DNA of 64,000 nucleotides from Erythrocercus mccallii (GCA_013397435.1 VZRG01001058.1:124001-188000); one strand, 5' to 3'. Positions 1 through 14,700 are shown, numbered from the stretch's first letter. Made by a program: numbers and translations. Notes: a model not told the origin generated them from the letters alone.

Positions 1-691
1 CATGCAGCTTCTAAACAATCACTTCACTTGAGAGAGGATACATTTTGGTATTATGCCGCTGATTATGGTTCTGGACTCCCACCTTGTTGCAAGGCTTTTG
101 AAAAAAAATTGAATGTTTGTAATACCAAAGTTCAAATTTGCCTGCCCACCCAATTCTTGAGTATTTTTTGGTATTTGAGCTAACTAGGAACTAAATGTTT
201 AACAGTGTAACATTTCTTCATATTGAATAGTCTGCTTTGAAAGAGTTTTCACCTGAGAAAAGCATAACAATGTAGTTGCAGGCTTCTTCCATCAACTGTA
301 AATAATTTCAACCCATAATCCTCCCACCAGTACAAAGAAAGCAGAATTGGAGTCATCTTTCCATGAGAAACAGCTAAGAAAATGCTACAAAGTTGTAACC
401 TTATGAGGATAACTGGGCAAGTTAGGAAGAAGAAGCAGGGAGCAATAAAGCAAAACCTCCAACCCAAATATCAGACAGACCCAATTTTGTCAAATTAAAT
501 TTTTTTAAATTAAATGTTTTCTGAGATATACCTATTCCCATCCTCTACTGGTTAAAGCAAGCAGGGAAACTTTAGAACAAACTAGAAGAAACTAGAACAG
601 GTTTGGATGTGAGAGTTTCTTCCATTTTATAACATACTGTACTTCTATAAAAAAGAATCAGTTATCATTCTCTGTAAAACAAATATCGCAC
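1..691 (-). other. COG5: COG5 intron (5' part, continues past the left edge)
   Basis: This sequence lies downstream of the exon at 692-857 in transcript order. It is AT-rich, shows no second exon, and holds nothing else I can name. A 72-codon open frame near 249-467 (minus) resembles nothing and is treated as chance. Confidence 0.8.
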
Positions 692-857
692 CTCTTGAGG
701 CTGGCTGAGATGGTTGGGTCAACACTTTGATATCCAAAGCATTTTTTATGTTCTCTTCCAGCACTGTGCAGTATCCATCCACCACATTAGCAATGGTATC
801 CTTCAAAGTCCCAAGATTATAGAAAACCTGAAGAGCAGTTCCCACTTGAGTAGGATT
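692..857 (-). CDS. COG5: COG5 internal exon (Golgi COG complex subunit 5), downstream of the 42.5-kb exon
   Basis: Read on the minus strand, the exon opens after a TTCTTCAG acceptor and encodes 55 codons plus one base, beginning NPTQVGTALQVFYNLGTLKD, continuing with VVDGYC and LDIKVLTQPSQ, and ending ...PASR plus G. This is the strongly conserved helical part of the N-terminal third of COG5, recognised by near-identity to the vertebrate protein. COG5 belongs to lobe B of the COG complex (COG5-8), a peripheral Golgi tether for retrograde vesicles recycling glycosylation enzymes. The exon starts in phase 0, matching the end of the exon at 42451-42581, and leaves in phase 1. The donor is AGAG followed by GTGCGA, a weak match after the GT, but the vertebrate protein also changes exon at this Arg-Gly. 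The frame stays open for a few codons into the intron, so the donor call rests on homology. The rest of the gene lies beyond both edges. Identification is firm; the last base of the exon is slightly less so. Confidence 0.96.
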
Positions 858-1472
858 CTGAAGAAAAAATATATTAAAGAATAACAATTATTTTTAACTC
901 TACTATTGAGATGTTTTATCCATGATGAGACATCATTTTAGTGGGCAAGTTCATCTTTTAGGTTCAGTCTGCTAATTCATTTTGTTTAAGTTACTGGCAT
1001 CCTTACTGCAAAACAGAGAATGGAGGGTATAGGAGAGGACTGATTTCCTCTGATCTCTGAGCAATGCTTTGCTCAGATGCTTTTGGTCCTACCCTCTGAG
1101 TATGAATGGAAAGAAAGGAACTGGAAGCACTTCTGGCACTATCTAACCTGGGGTGGTTTATCAGTGACTGATCCAGTAATTCTGGGGTTAGTTACAGTAC
1201 AGCTGTATTCAGTGCTGCAACTGCTTTAATATGCAGTGTTACATTACTGCCTATTTGAGACATACTCAAATAGTTAATTAAATGTGATACAGGCTTAAAA
1301 AAAGTACTAACGAAGGATAAGAAGAAGCAAGCAGGTCAAGCCCCTACTACTGGCTACTGCAAAATTTAAGCTTGTATTTCTACATTTCTATTTCTAATGC
1401 TGACAATAACTTCATTTTCCTCACAGCAGAATTAAGAAACAAAGCAATGCAGTGATTATTTCCCAAGCTTGC

Positions 1473-1498
1473 AAAAAAAAAAAAAAAAAGAAAAAAAA
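1473..1498. repeat. A-rich run
   Basis: Seventeen A, one G and eight A in a row. It is a simple repeat with no sign of a retrotransposon attached. Confidence 0.9.
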
Positions 1499-1887
1499 GG
1501 CAAAAAACCAGCTCAACACAGGGGAGTGAAAACTGTCCAAAAAGTGTCCAGGTCCACTATTTAGGAGACCTCTGATAAAGATTGAATCTGATGATAATTC
1601 CACTTAGCAACACTAAACACTGGCACGGGTACTATTTAGCACGAGAAAAACCTCAAATTACTGCCTTTGGAAACTAAGCACTGTCATCCATACACTGAAT
1701 ACTGCTTTTTTAATTAGCATTCACAGGCAATTAGTGGAGGGGGCAATCAGTTGATCATACACACATTAGAGATGAAGTCTTCTGTCATTTTTCTTAGTCA
1801 CTTCTGCCAGCAGTGAAGAACATGGTCTGACAGAAATGTTGGCAGTCAGACTGGAAGCATCTGAGACCACCAGCACTTCCCACTTCC

Positions 1888-1925
1888 CACCATGGCCAAA
1901 GCCCACTTTGGTTTTGGCCATGGTG
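1888..1925. repeat. Perfect 13-bp inverted repeat with a 12-base loop
   Basis: The arm CACCATGGCCAAA at 1888-1900 is the exact reverse complement of 1913-1925. The loop is 1901-1912. The site sits inside the COG5 intron and inside a 142-codon chance frame. No family is recognised. Confidence 0.8.
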
Positions 1926-4900
1926 CAGCTCCTGTGCTGAGGGTGCACTTGCTGGTACATCCCTCTATGGCAATAGGTTTTCTGATCTGTTGGCAAACAA
2001 TGTGTTCTCCTCCAACCCAGTGTTTCAAAGGTCACACCCCTATGGCTGCATAGTTGCGTCATTTTTTCTAAGGTTTCTACAAGATCAAAACCACAGTTAA
2101 AGCAGTTAAAGCAAAAAAATCCAGATCTCATCTTCTTTCCCGGCTCCAGTGAGGAGTTCCCAGGTTTAGTGGAAAGCAAAGGAACATTAGGCATGTATTA
2201 TGGTTTGCAGACCTTATACTAACTATACCAGTTTCTTTTTCCAAACAGTGTGGGAGTTAATGAGCATTCCCAGCATAGTATTACAGGTCTGGGACTTGTA
2301 GGTTTAGTTTTTTGACAACTGGGTATGCTGTAAAATTTCTAAGCATCCTGTGGGTGTGCTTGTGGAGGTGGGAAAGTAAGCCATAAAGACTGGAAGATTA
2401 ATGGGATGTCAGAAAATGAAGAGTACTATAATGCAAGGAGGGAATTTGGGGACAGAATGAACAAGAGAAAGAAAATATAAATGGGAAGAGGATGGGGAAT
2501 AGAATGAAAAGACTCTGGCAGAAAGAAAGAGAATGAAACTGAAAGGAAGAAAATATAGAAAAGACACACCTCATTTACCAGCCTTTCCTAAATTGTTCTA
2601 ATTTTTACAGAATACTTACACAATTATGAAAGCACAGAGTCAGTAATAAAAAATCAATACCTTACTATTACTATAAGAGCGCTCAAATAGATTTCAGTCA
2701 GGCTGTAATGTTCATATATTAAATAATAAAAAAATAGAACAGCATCAAAAGGTGAGCTGGGCACTATCCACCCTTAAATAATCAATGGCCAGATACTTAT
2801 TTTCCCGACAAATAGGCAATACAGGCACAAACAATTCCAGGCAAAAAAAATCAATCTTAGAGCTCCCACATCACAGTTTAGCAAAATAATTCTGCAGCTA
2901 TTGGGCATGAAAGACACAAAAACATACTACAAGAGAACCTGAGGTATATTTCAAAAGAACTGGTTTTAGCCAGAAATTTCAAACACAAATACATAATTTT
3001 GGAAGCCTGTTATTCACTCAAAGTATCTTCCAAATCTAGTACCAAAATTAAAATCAGACTGGAACAAAGATTATCCAGGTGGCCTATTTCTCATTTGCTT
3101 CAGATTTTGGACATGGCCACAGACAGAGGGCTTCTAGCTTATGTATTCATCCTGTATGGAATTGGACACATATTAAATCCTTGACAATGTAGAACAAAGT
3201 GTATTATTTTATTTGATGTATATACAGTAATTTTCTCACCTCAGGAAACAATTTTTATTTCATATGGCTATGTAACAGTCCATTGTTGATTTAAAACTAA
3301 TCCTAAGAGAATGGAAATTTTTATGCACAGCTAGTTTCTAGGTTTAGACAATATGTTAAAAATAATTAAGCCCCACTTGGGACAAAAATTATTTGAAAAA
3401 TATTGAAAAGCAGGATGGAAATGAATTATTATACTTTAAGGCTTGCATATACATCTCAAAATTAAACTGTTTATCATTAATACACACTGGACAAAAAGTT
3501 GAGAGCCAGTATTTCAAAATTTGCTACTACTAATAGATTTTATTGATAGGAATTTCTCCCTAATATTTTCCATCTACCTGAGAAAGCTTAAAGCTAAACA
3601 GTTCTGAGATTTGAAAGGCTGCCATAATTTTTATCAAGAGGAAAGCATGTATTTGAAGTCAAAAAGAACTGACTACAATAGTGGAAACAACTGACTACAA
3701 CAAAGGAAAAGGGAATCACATCAGAGAATAATATTCAGAATAGCTATCCAACAGGAACAATATGGAAAACAACATAACTGCTTTTGAGATGGAATTAATT
3801 GAGTTCATCAGCAGTATTTTATAACCAAGTTGTCTGCCACTGCAGGCAATCACACTTAACAATTTTAAAATGCTCTCCTTAGAATCTCTGACCGTAAAGA
3901 ATTTTTACACTTGCCATAAACTTGAAGCTATGACAATCAAGAGAGTAGAGGGCAAAGAAAAATAGAAGAGCATTTAACAATATGTTAGCAATATAGTATA
4001 ATCAAAGTGCATAAACACAAGCATACATAAGTGAAGTAAAAACATGACCCCACAAAGTGTAGGGCAACAACACTACCTACTCAAAAATTAACGACAGTCA
4101 TCTTCAGATTGTAAAAATTATTATGAATCAGGGAGTTAAGGAGAGATGGCATTAAGTCCACCAGTAATACCCTTCTCCATTTAAAGCACTCCTTCATTTG
4201 GCAAATCACAACATAGTATGTTACAGATACGTGGAAACTAAATTCCACAAATGTAAGAGCTCAAAAAGAATCACTGCGTCAGCAGTTTAACATATGAAGA
4301 AAATAATAGAAAAATCAACATGCTCAAATGCTAGTTCTACCATGACACAAGTCTCATGAATATTTTAAAACATCAAAGTTTCGCAGTATCCATCAGAAAA
4401 TAGATCAAATAGCTTGGTCAGAAGGTTGATACCAGTCACCACTTGAAAAAAAGGCATGGGTATTTCAATTTATGTTTTTGCAGAACAGATACTCATTCAG
4501 CAGAAGCTATGAAGTGTGAATATCTCTTCATATTGACTCATTTTCTCTATGAATGAGAATCATTCATTTTATTGACATAATTTCTGATTAATTTTATCCC
4601 ATCCCATTCCATTTGGCTCTGTAAACGATCACAGACAAGTAGAAAAATAAGTGTCATGCAGTCATTAGTATGAATGTGGTTTTTTTCCACAATTACATCA
4701 TGTGATTCTTTCAAAAAGCAGGTGACTAGACTTAATAACCCAGCAGATGCTGTCCAGGCCAGCATGGCAGTTACAGTCATTCTCAGAGCACAACCTCATT
4801 TGGTCACTTCCTTTCCCACAAAGTCCCTGTGAAGACTAAACAGAAATGTCATTAAAGACTGAAATAAATATATCTTATATTTCTAATTTGAAAGTATCTC

Positions 4901-5790
4901 CCAGGATGGAACCAAGCAATTTTGTTTTGCCAACTGCCAATATTGCAACTATTTTATAAGGACCAAGATTGTAGTCTTTTATTTTTAGATTGACACTAGT
5001 ATTATCAGAATAATCTTCTGAAAGCATGGCTAAGGAAAGAGCAATAATCTTGTGCATCATTAGTAATGCAACTTGGACAAGCAAACCTGCTCCTCATAAG
5101 GGAGTGCGGTGATGACACTGAGTTAATTTGGGGACAGGAAGACTCCTAGCACAAGGTTGAACCAAAAATAAGAAACTTGTATAACAGGCAAAACTAATGG
5201 CTCAAGTGCTACAAACACAGCTCCCAAACTTACACTCCACCTTCTCAGGGTACAGGATTCACTGTGTGGATGGTTCTTCTCTGCCCAGTTCTGTCTTACG
5301 GAACGTCACATCATTATTTCTTTATACAGCACAAATCCGTCCCTACGATCCCATGCCACAGGGTTTTCACCTGTGTGGACTATCAACTTCCTCCTCAAAT
5401 GAAAATGTGTTATTGGCAAAAATATTTATGGTCTATACTACCTGAGACAATTACTACTACTTTCTTGAAGAAGCAGTGTAACAAATGTAATTAATTGTTA
5501 ACTTTCATGCAGTTAAATTTCACAAGTACCTTCACCAGCAATAATCAGAACAACTCTCCAAGGAAATGCTCTTTTACAGTACAGAAGGACCACATACAGA
5601 GAAGTCAAACTTGGACTAGTCCCTCACTTAGAAATTACATTCCACCGCAACTAATGTATAAAAGGACATTTCTATTTTGCTTACTAAAATCAGAACAGTT
5701 CTGCCTGAAAATCTTAAACATTCTGCAGAGAACAGATAACCCTTTTCAGGAGAGGCTGTGGCAGAAACCCAATAGAAAATTTTCACTGGT

Positions 5791-5836
5791 GATAGCTAGC
5801 TAGCTAGCTAGACAGACAAATAGATGATAGATAGAT
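5791..5836. repeat. Mixed tetranucleotide repeat (GCTA, GACA, GATA)
   Basis: About four and a half GCTA/TAGC units pass into GACA and then GATA/TAGA units. It is a compound microsatellite, possibly polymorphic. Confidence 0.9.
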
Positions 5837-8672
5837 CAACAGCTGTGATTTCATTGTGCAGTCACATTGTTACCTCTTATGCAAAACATATACCATGCCC
5901 CCTGCACAAGCAGTAAAACTGTTAACACAGCTCAAAAATAATTACATACGTTGCTTAGTTGAAGGAAGATCCGTAATTACTAATTAGTCCAGGAATCACC
6001 TAAACAGAGTGGTCTGACAACATGGTGAGCAAGGAATACCACAACATTCCCTAACCATCAAGAAATAATCAGCACTGAAACACAACAATCCCAGAATAGG
6101 ATGCGCACTGAAATAACTAAACTCATAAACTAATGTATATTCTCTGACAAGGAATACAAAAGACTATTGCAGTCCTTACAGAGTAAGTGCAAAAATAGTT
6201 TCCAGATTATACTTCTGAGTATCTTTGACTGACAGTTAGTATTAACTAATTTCATTTGACAGAAGATTTGCTACACTGGGAACTATTTCACTTACTATTT
6301 TACTTCATACAGCTCCTTTTGTTTGTAGGAGATAGCAGTTGCAATTTCTGACAGAGCACAGCTTTACAAGGTCCAAAAAAGACCTCTTTGAGAGGCTCCT
6401 TTGAGATGTTCCTTTACAGTGTTTGCCCCTTCTCCCCTCTCACTCATTACAACACGCTGCCTCCTTCCAATAATTTTCCCATAAATAACATTACTATCCC
6501 TAAGACCAAGTGATTGAGAAAGTTTTGCAAGCACTTGCAGCTACCCAGTTCTTAGTCATATCTTACAGACACCAGAAGTGAAAAAATGAAGTTACTCCGG
6601 GAAAGCTGCAGTTCAATTTAAAGCCCTCAAGCAGGTAAGCAGTGACGAATGCTTGGCCACCTAAGCCACAGTCAAGGCAAAATGACCTATTGAGCAGAAT
6701 TAATAACTTCATAAGAATGGCTGGAATTCTTGCTTTGAGGTATAACTCAACTATTTTAATAGTAGAAAATGTAACAAAAAACTAAAAGTAGAACATAAAT
6801 GCCAATGAAATTCAGTTTCAGTGTAAAAACAGTATTTTATTCCATTTCCAAATGTCCATGCCTAAAACAAATAATTGATATATCACTTCTCCTAAAAATG
6901 AACCTGCTTAAGGAAGCTCATCTCTATGTTCATTTTCACCGCATCTGTCTTTTGCTCTGTTCATTTCTAAAATCTGAGCAATAAATGAAAAGGTCAAATT
7001 GACAATGTAAAGCCAGAGAATACAGGCTTCTTTCTAACGATATCCCAGATCTTCCTGTTTTGGCCTTTGCAGTGTTGGGAAGAGTGAGAGGTTAAAATAT
7101 TATGATTTGCTATAGAAATATCATAGGTAATACTGATGTAACACATTGGCTAGATTAGAAAAGAACATTTTACACCTTAAGACGCAAGAGTCCCAAAGCC
7201 AAACATTTAAATATGGTAGGTTATAACATCTACCTTCTGTGAGCCCATGTTTGAAATACACTATCTCTTTTGATAGAAGGACTTTCTCATGAAAGGAGAA
7301 CAGCCACAAAGCACAGTTATAAACCTCATCATGTCCTCAAACTAGGTCAGCCTTTTGTTTCTTAGAATAACAAGAAGGAAATACCAAGAAGCATTGCACT
7401 GCAAAGGTTGAGGAGGGAAAAAAATAAAAAGAAACAGTAGCAATAAAATACTAGAAAGCAAAGAAACAAGATTTTTCAACACTGCTAAATAGCTTGCCAA
7501 AACACTTATTCACCATAATAGTGTAATCAAAGCAACAGATGGCTAAGAGCTAATGGGACAGAAAGGCATCAGGAACTGTTGTAAAGAATTATCTCATGAA
7601 ACATCAAGCAATGTTCCAAAGTTTACCAAGCCTTAGGCTATCAACGTGATAGCAATTTCAAAGAAAGTATCTGGCTTCTCTGAGGACAGATCAGCTAGAC
7701 TGACTAGCCCATAACAACTACAAATTTTATCCTACAATGCTCTATTTGAGTGTAGGAAGATTATAAAGTCAGAGTAGAAAAGATACAAAATTTTAAAAGC
7801 TAGTCAGGCAACATGGAAATGGAGGCTTCTGAGCCAAATCAAGCTTCTTAAAACACTTCTCTCACCTCTTACACAACCTGACTTATCTCTAAAGACCTTA
7901 CTGATAACCAGTTCACATCTGAAGATGTGGCTTCTCTATTAAAAACACAGCTGTCCCTTTCTGATGAAGTTTAGAGAGCAGAACCTCTCCTGTCCTTGTG
8001 CAACCCCGACTTGCATCTGCTGATTCAAGTCCCATTACTGAAGAACAGAAGTGTAAGGACACAAAATCTCATTACTAATTTTGATATTTGGACAAAAGCT
8101 TGTGACCAGGTGTTTTCTTCCTCCTCACAATATCATTATGTACATGCTCACTCTATTAGATGGTTCAACAAAGCCATTACAAAACAGAAATGTCAAGTTT
8201 CACTTTTAACTCAGTCTTAACAATTAACATTAGGAATTAGCTGCTGAAGCGTTATAACATGTTTTTCTCTCTTTACAAAAAAAAATCCTATCTCAGAAAA
8301 AAAAAATCCATTAAATGGTATGCTCTGAACGATTTAAATATCTACCAAAAGCCATCTGGGTTTTCTTGTTCTCCTGCTAGTCTTTGCAACAAGATAATAA
8401 TTACCTATGCAAGTGACAACATCTCATTTCTGGAATCTGTGCATATATTGTCAACAACCCTGAAGTGCCCTCAAGTATTTAAAAGAAATGAACTTGGGGA
8501 AGCTATTTGATTTTAAATTCTTTCTAGCTAATATTTTCACACTCAACTACAGACAGACCTCCATCAAGGTCAGATTTGCTGTTGGATAGAATTTTAAATT
8601 TTTTTTTTATTAATACAAAGTTCAAATTCATTGCATCACACACCTACAGGAAAGTCTGCAGATCATTTGGTG

Positions 8673-8762
8673 AAGAATTGTAGGTTGCCAGGACTGCTGG
8701 AGATGCCCTAATCCAGCTGCTTGCTCAAAGGAGGGTTTATCACATCAGGCTGCTCAGGAATG
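8673..8762 (-). mobile_element. CR1 LINE 3'-end fragment
   Basis: The plus-strand text follows the antisense bird CR1 3' end: AGAATTGTAGGTTG, then GGAGATGCCCTAATCC (for GGAGATCATCTAGTCC), then TGCTCAAAGGAGGG and GCTGCTCAGG. The element is therefore on minus, 5'-truncated and old, with many substitutions. Boundaries are approximate. Confidence 0.7.
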
Positions 8763-11671
8763 AGCCAGAAGACACTCTTCCTGCTCCATTTTCCCTTCCT
8801 AGTGCTTCTTACAGCTCCCGGAGAATGCAACAATGGATTTGTGCAGTCATTTTCATCAAGTTTTGCTGAGGCCAGCTTGAAAGAGAGCAAGCACACCTAT
8901 ACACCCAAACATGTCTTCAGTGCTGGCCGTGTTACCCACACCCTGACAGCAATCTAAGACTTCCAAGTCCTCTGGTAAATTTGTCCACTGGGAGAAGCAT
9001 GACAAAACTGACCTCTTTTTTCTTACAGATTCTACATTTATAGAAATAGATTTTATATTTCTAGGCTTAAAAAAAAAAAAAGGTAAGTCCCTTTAAAAGC
9101 AAATGGGCAAAGCTATATCATACAAAAACTTTATTATGAAGGGAAAAAATCTGAAGTTCTCTGCAGAAAAGAAATACTGTGCCTAGCTTTGCCTGCAACT
9201 AACACAGACGTTGGGATCCAGTTCAGCCACTGAAAAAAGGCAGTCCCCACCCGTGACTTCAGCTGTCAGCCACCAATGCATTCTGAATCCTTCATACAAA
9301 TGGGAACTTACTGGGGGTGCTGCCTGCAGAAGGACAGAAGGGAGGTGAAAGAGAAGAATAAGCAGCTGAGTGCACCTCTTCTTCCACACGGCAACATTAT
9401 TCATCGCCCAAGAACTGCAGTATTTTGATGCAAGATTTCTCCTTTCTAGTGTCACATACTATTCAGTTGCCTATGTCATTTCGAGCTTATCCAAAGCTTT
9501 AAATCTTTTTGTTACCATAAATGTAACAATGTACAATAATACAGAATTTTATGTGGCACTGAGTAGCAGATCAAGAACACGATGAAGCATTGATTTTTTT
9601 CTGAGAGGATTAAGACAGACAATTTTTAACCTGAGAAAGAGGCAAAATGAATTATATTATCTTATTTAGATGAGTATCATGGCTAGTCAATCATATTTTT
9701 CACTCTGCTCTATGCAGATGTGGCTTATTAATGTTTCGTATGTTCTTCTTGGATCACCTAATTGCATTACTGCAGAACCTGCTAACAATCAACAGTCAAC
9801 AGTACAAACCACAAATACAATTACAGTCTGGGAGAGGCGTTTAACAATAACATACTATCTTATCTGGAGAGAAAGAGCCTCAGTGTAGCTATAGTTCTGA
9901 AGAGACACAGATACATGAAGCAAAAATTTAAAAGGCTGGGATAGATTATACAGAGATCTAGCCGAAGCCCATGTCAGCCTCTGCTTAGTTGCATCACTGG
10001 AATTTAGCAGGATCTCATATATGCTGTTTACCTTTGAGTATCTAAAGCCAACCAGAAATATTTAAATCAATTTGGTATAAAACCCTAAATGGACTAGGAC
10101 TTTGAAAGACAACGTTATTTAATCTCATTCCATAAAGATTAGACCCACATAATTAAAACATTGCAATGTCTGATAAAGAAAAACCTTCATGGTTCCCATT
10201 CCAGTCTTACCTCAACTGTTTTCAACAAGATCTAATCTTAGTCTACCTTCCTGCATTTGTAGCAATGGAAACACCACTTCCTTGTTTCACTGCTCTACGT
10301 TATCCATCCCCCATCCACCCTCCAGCCTCCTGCAGTCTTGTTCTTAGAACAGCTCTTTCCATTCAGATCTTTCATCCTCTTTGGAGTTACCTTCAAGTCC
10401 TATACTCAGTTTCCAGTTTCCATACTGACACACAGTGTTCCCAGTGTCCTTTATTCTACCCCTACAGTATATGTTATTTACAAAGCCTTTCACAGCTAAA
10501 CAGTTCACAGCAGTGAGCCAGGCCTCTCTGTATATAAATAGATGAAATCAATCATCATATTTGCATTGATTACCTTAAAAAGACTAGAATCAGATAAATT
10601 CTTGCACTTCTAGGTATTATCTAGTCTTAGTTTCAGCATTATCAGTATTTCAGTGTTATCTGCAGTTTCAGTTTCTCACTGTGGTTAGAGTTGTCCACGA
10701 CATAATGGTTGACAGTTTTCCAGTCCAGAGAAAACACCTAAACAGATGGTCAACCAGAACATAGAAACAGACTATGAAAGAGTCTCTAATTTAAAATAAC
10801 TTCTGAGCTGAACTCAATATTATTAAGCATTCCTGTGTTTTCATGATGGATATTCTATGAGGAGTAATTTTTAAGTGATCAAAAATGACATTTACTAATT
10901 GGTATGAAACCAAACTACGTGTTTCTTATTTCAAACTAACTGGTCTCAATGGGGAGATCTAGAACACAAGGTCATTTTTAATAGCTCTCTAAGGATTCTC
11001 ACTTTTTCCCCCCCCCACACAGACACACTGCATAGCTACTAATTCCTTAAAATTTATTAATACCTAAAATTTTTGGAACAGTAATGCTACCTGAATTCTT
11101 CAAAAAGCATTATCTAACTCTAAGTTAATATGTATTTAAAACATCATCTACAATGGAAGATTAAGTTTTCATGTTTAGTTGATAACTGGTCAAATTAATT
11201 GATACAAATATCCAAAGAAAAGGACCAGAAATGAATTTAAAAATTACCCAGCTGATCCTCATATAAAATTGTCACTAAACAGAATACAAAGATTTTGGCA
11301 AACAGCTAAGTGGTGATTCATAGCAGAGTGAAGGGATATAAAACATTAATGACTTCTCAATTTTCACCTATTACTTTACCATAAAAGACAGTTATATAAA
11401 AATATTGTTCAGATCAGATGCATTTTCAAGAATACCCATTTATAGAAACTATTTATAAACCACTTTCTTGCACTATCATAAAAACAGAAGCAGAAATTAT
11501 GAGATTAGCAGGGCCACACAATAATAAATCCTTACAAATAAACACTGGAAAGTGAAGGCTATTTGTTGGGCTGCACTGAAAATTGCAATAAAGTACTTGC
11601 AAATAATCCATTATCCAGTCACAGATTTTCGGTCTAATTCTGCATTTATGAGTCACAAACACCTACACGGG

Positions 11672-11703
11672 AAAAAAAAAAAAAAGAAAAAAGAAAAAAA
11701 AAA
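11672..11703. repeat. Interrupted poly(A) run
   Basis: Thirty-two bases of A with two single G interruptions. It is a simple repeat and no polyadenylation signal precedes it. Confidence 0.9.
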
Positions 11704-14700
11704 GCCCAGACACATAATCTGTCAATCCACTTTGATTAACCATTTAGAAAGGCTAGGAGCAATGAAGAGTTTTACTTTTATAAAAATACCATGTCATAGT
11801 AGGACATCAGTTGCATTAGGTTTCCTAAATTACCTCTATATAGGGCAAATGCACAATGGCAAAGTGATATAAAGCTTTCTATATCACAGAGCAGACAAAG
11901 TCTGCACAATCCCATAATCTGTTTCTAATTCAGTATACATCTTTTAATAAATGTTCACAGAGTCATCAAAATCTGAAAGATCAGGATCTCACAGGACAAA
12001 AGAGACTACCACCATGATTGTCAAGGCTTCATAACGCGACAGTAAAAAGTTTAAGAGAAAATGTGAAAATAAAACCTTTGTCAATTAAAAAAAAAAATCT
12101 AATTTTACACTCTATGAAAGATTAATTTATTAATTCAGAGCAATTTCTCCACCAAAAAGTCCTTCTCTTCCTTTACAATCCTTTAAGAATGGCAGTATTT
12201 TTTAAATAAAAAAAAAGGTCAGTCTTTCTTACGTATTCTCTGTTTCTTAGATATTGCTTTCCAATACTTCTAGCAGCAACAAACATGACCACCAAACATT
12301 ATAAAATACTCCCAAGAACCTCAGTGACCACAAAAAGATGAAACACTTCAGCATTTCAACTCCCATTTTTGCAATATCCCCAGGAAGTGCCATATTTAAA
12401 TGATTAATCACTGGCATTCCAAATATTTAACTCAGAAACATTAATGTTCATATAGATATATAGATGTGTGTACACTGTTACGCATCAGCATAGTGCTGAA
12501 ACAGACCGAAGTGAATCTATCAGTCCTAACATTACTAGCAGTACCAGATGTGTCATTTTTTATCCTCTGCATGCTATACTAATAACAACAAAATTTATTT
12601 GACGGTGTGTTCTTTAGCAAGGGCACAGAGAACAAATATCAAGTGACTTGGGATCTAATACATTCATATCATGCTTTGATTTTCCATCTGAAAAATATGC
12701 ACCAACATCCACAACCAAAATCCATGCTAAAGATATATTTATTTAGTTATTGCTCTCTGCACCACCTTCTTTTGAGTTTTGTGAATAATTCATCTGCCTA
12801 TGTCTTCTTAAAAAACCCACAGAAACAAACAGCAAAACATCTGGAAACACTTAGAAGCTAGATTTTATAGCAAACATATCTCACCAACCATAACAGACAA
12901 TATTGCTACCACAGCATTATAATACATTACATAACTGAGAAATTTTAGGTCCCAGATAAGAAGTTCATTGCAGGATATCTAATTGCAAGGCTGAGCCCAG
13001 AAATACATTTTGCGCAAGTAAAAAGCAAGAATATATGTTTTCCCCTCAACACTGCTCTATTCACTTCCTTCCTCTTCAAATCTGACCACAGAGGAGATAT
13101 TAGAGTCTGACAAATACATGGACTTCTTAAGCAGCTAAAGATTCACTTTCATTTGAAACTTTTGTCGTGACAGGTTTCCATAGTACCTTCTTGCAGCAAT
13201 CACTGCTTCTGCCTTCTATATTTCTATTTTAAAAAATAACTTTGAGTAGCAAAAGAAGGGGAGATTTATAAAAAAAAAAAAAGCATGGACAGGGGGAATG
13301 CCTATCGAAACTGCCTCTGCACCACAGCCAGAGCAGCAGCAGAAAGGAAGTGATACTAAAAGATGCTGTTTGCTGTCTCTTCTCCCTTTGCAGGTTTAAA
13401 TCACCAGAGCATGGGAAAGGTTATTTTTAACATCAGTTTCAACCATATAAATTTCTGGGTAACAAGTTATAGCAGTATAGTTAAGGAACAGTCTGTGAAA
13501 TAGCAGTTCTTGCAATGACTTGAGCCTGGTTTTAAGTTATAGGGAGCAAAAGAAAATCTATTTACTAGAGTTCAGATTCAGCCGCGTAAGACGTGATTTT
13601 CAGCAAATCACTGAGGCCTAAATTCACAAAATGACCCAAGAGCAGAACTTCCCAAATACACTGTCCACACTGGACTACAATTATTCTTCCCTTTGCCCCA
13701 CGAATATCACATTCTTTGGGTCTACACCATATTTATTATATAGATCCAACCCCTAAGCACAAACTAACTGTCTTGCCTGCACGAGTAAATGATAAGCTTG
13801 TAAAAGATCATCCAGTGCCATGCCTTAGTCCTGAGCCCTTTGGCAGCCACAGCAGTGTGTGACTACCCCAGCCCTGCCTGGTGCTCAAGGGTAGGTCATC
13901 CCCTCCCAAATGAGACACAAGGCAAAGCACTTCAGGCTAAGGATGACCCTGGCCCTTGTTCCAACTTCCTGCAGTGATTTAAAACTTCTTCTCCAGCAGT
14001 TTCATTGTTTTCATCACTTGTGCAGTTAAAGAAGCAGTCATCCATGCCTAGAAGGCAGCCCCAGGTTCTTATGCTCAGGAAAGGTAGTGGCTGGTGAATC
14101 CCAGCAAAACCAGCCCTAGAAGAGCTGTAAATGTGTGCCAAAGTTCAGTTTTGATACATTGACTGCAAATCAGTGTATCAAATCTCTGCTGCAAATCTCA
14201 AATCTTCAGTGCTTAATTCACCAAGTGCTTGATTCAGTTTACTTAGTTTACCCAGAAGACTGAGGTAGAAATCCCACTCCTGTACCTCACACCACACTCC
14301 CCACCACCACAACCCACACTGTGCATGGCAAGACCTGGGAGTCTGCCATATTGTCAATCTGTGCATAACCTCTCGCTCTCTCAGCTTCTGTTCTTCACCT
14401 GCAAAACACTGATGTTTTGTGACACTTCACCTCTGTCACAAAGCTGCTGTAGGGGTAACAGCAACAGCAACAGTAAGGAATTCTGGTAGCACAGATTATG
14501 GAGTCATCTAAAGTAGAGAGAAAGACCAAATACAGGTAAACCTTAACTGAAAATGCTAATCCCTCAGCTCAAAACATAACATACAGAATATGGAGAACAG
14601 CAGCTCCAGTTTTACAATGCACACCTGGAAACAATGTGTAGTAAATATGAAACCTGCCAACGGGAATTTCTGGAAGATGCATAAATGTTACTCAGTCTTG

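Noticed and set aside
1766..2194. 142-codon minus-strand frame
   Set aside because: No recognised domain, no exon-like boundaries in keeping with COG5, and it contains the 13-bp hairpin; a chance frame in less AT-rich intron.
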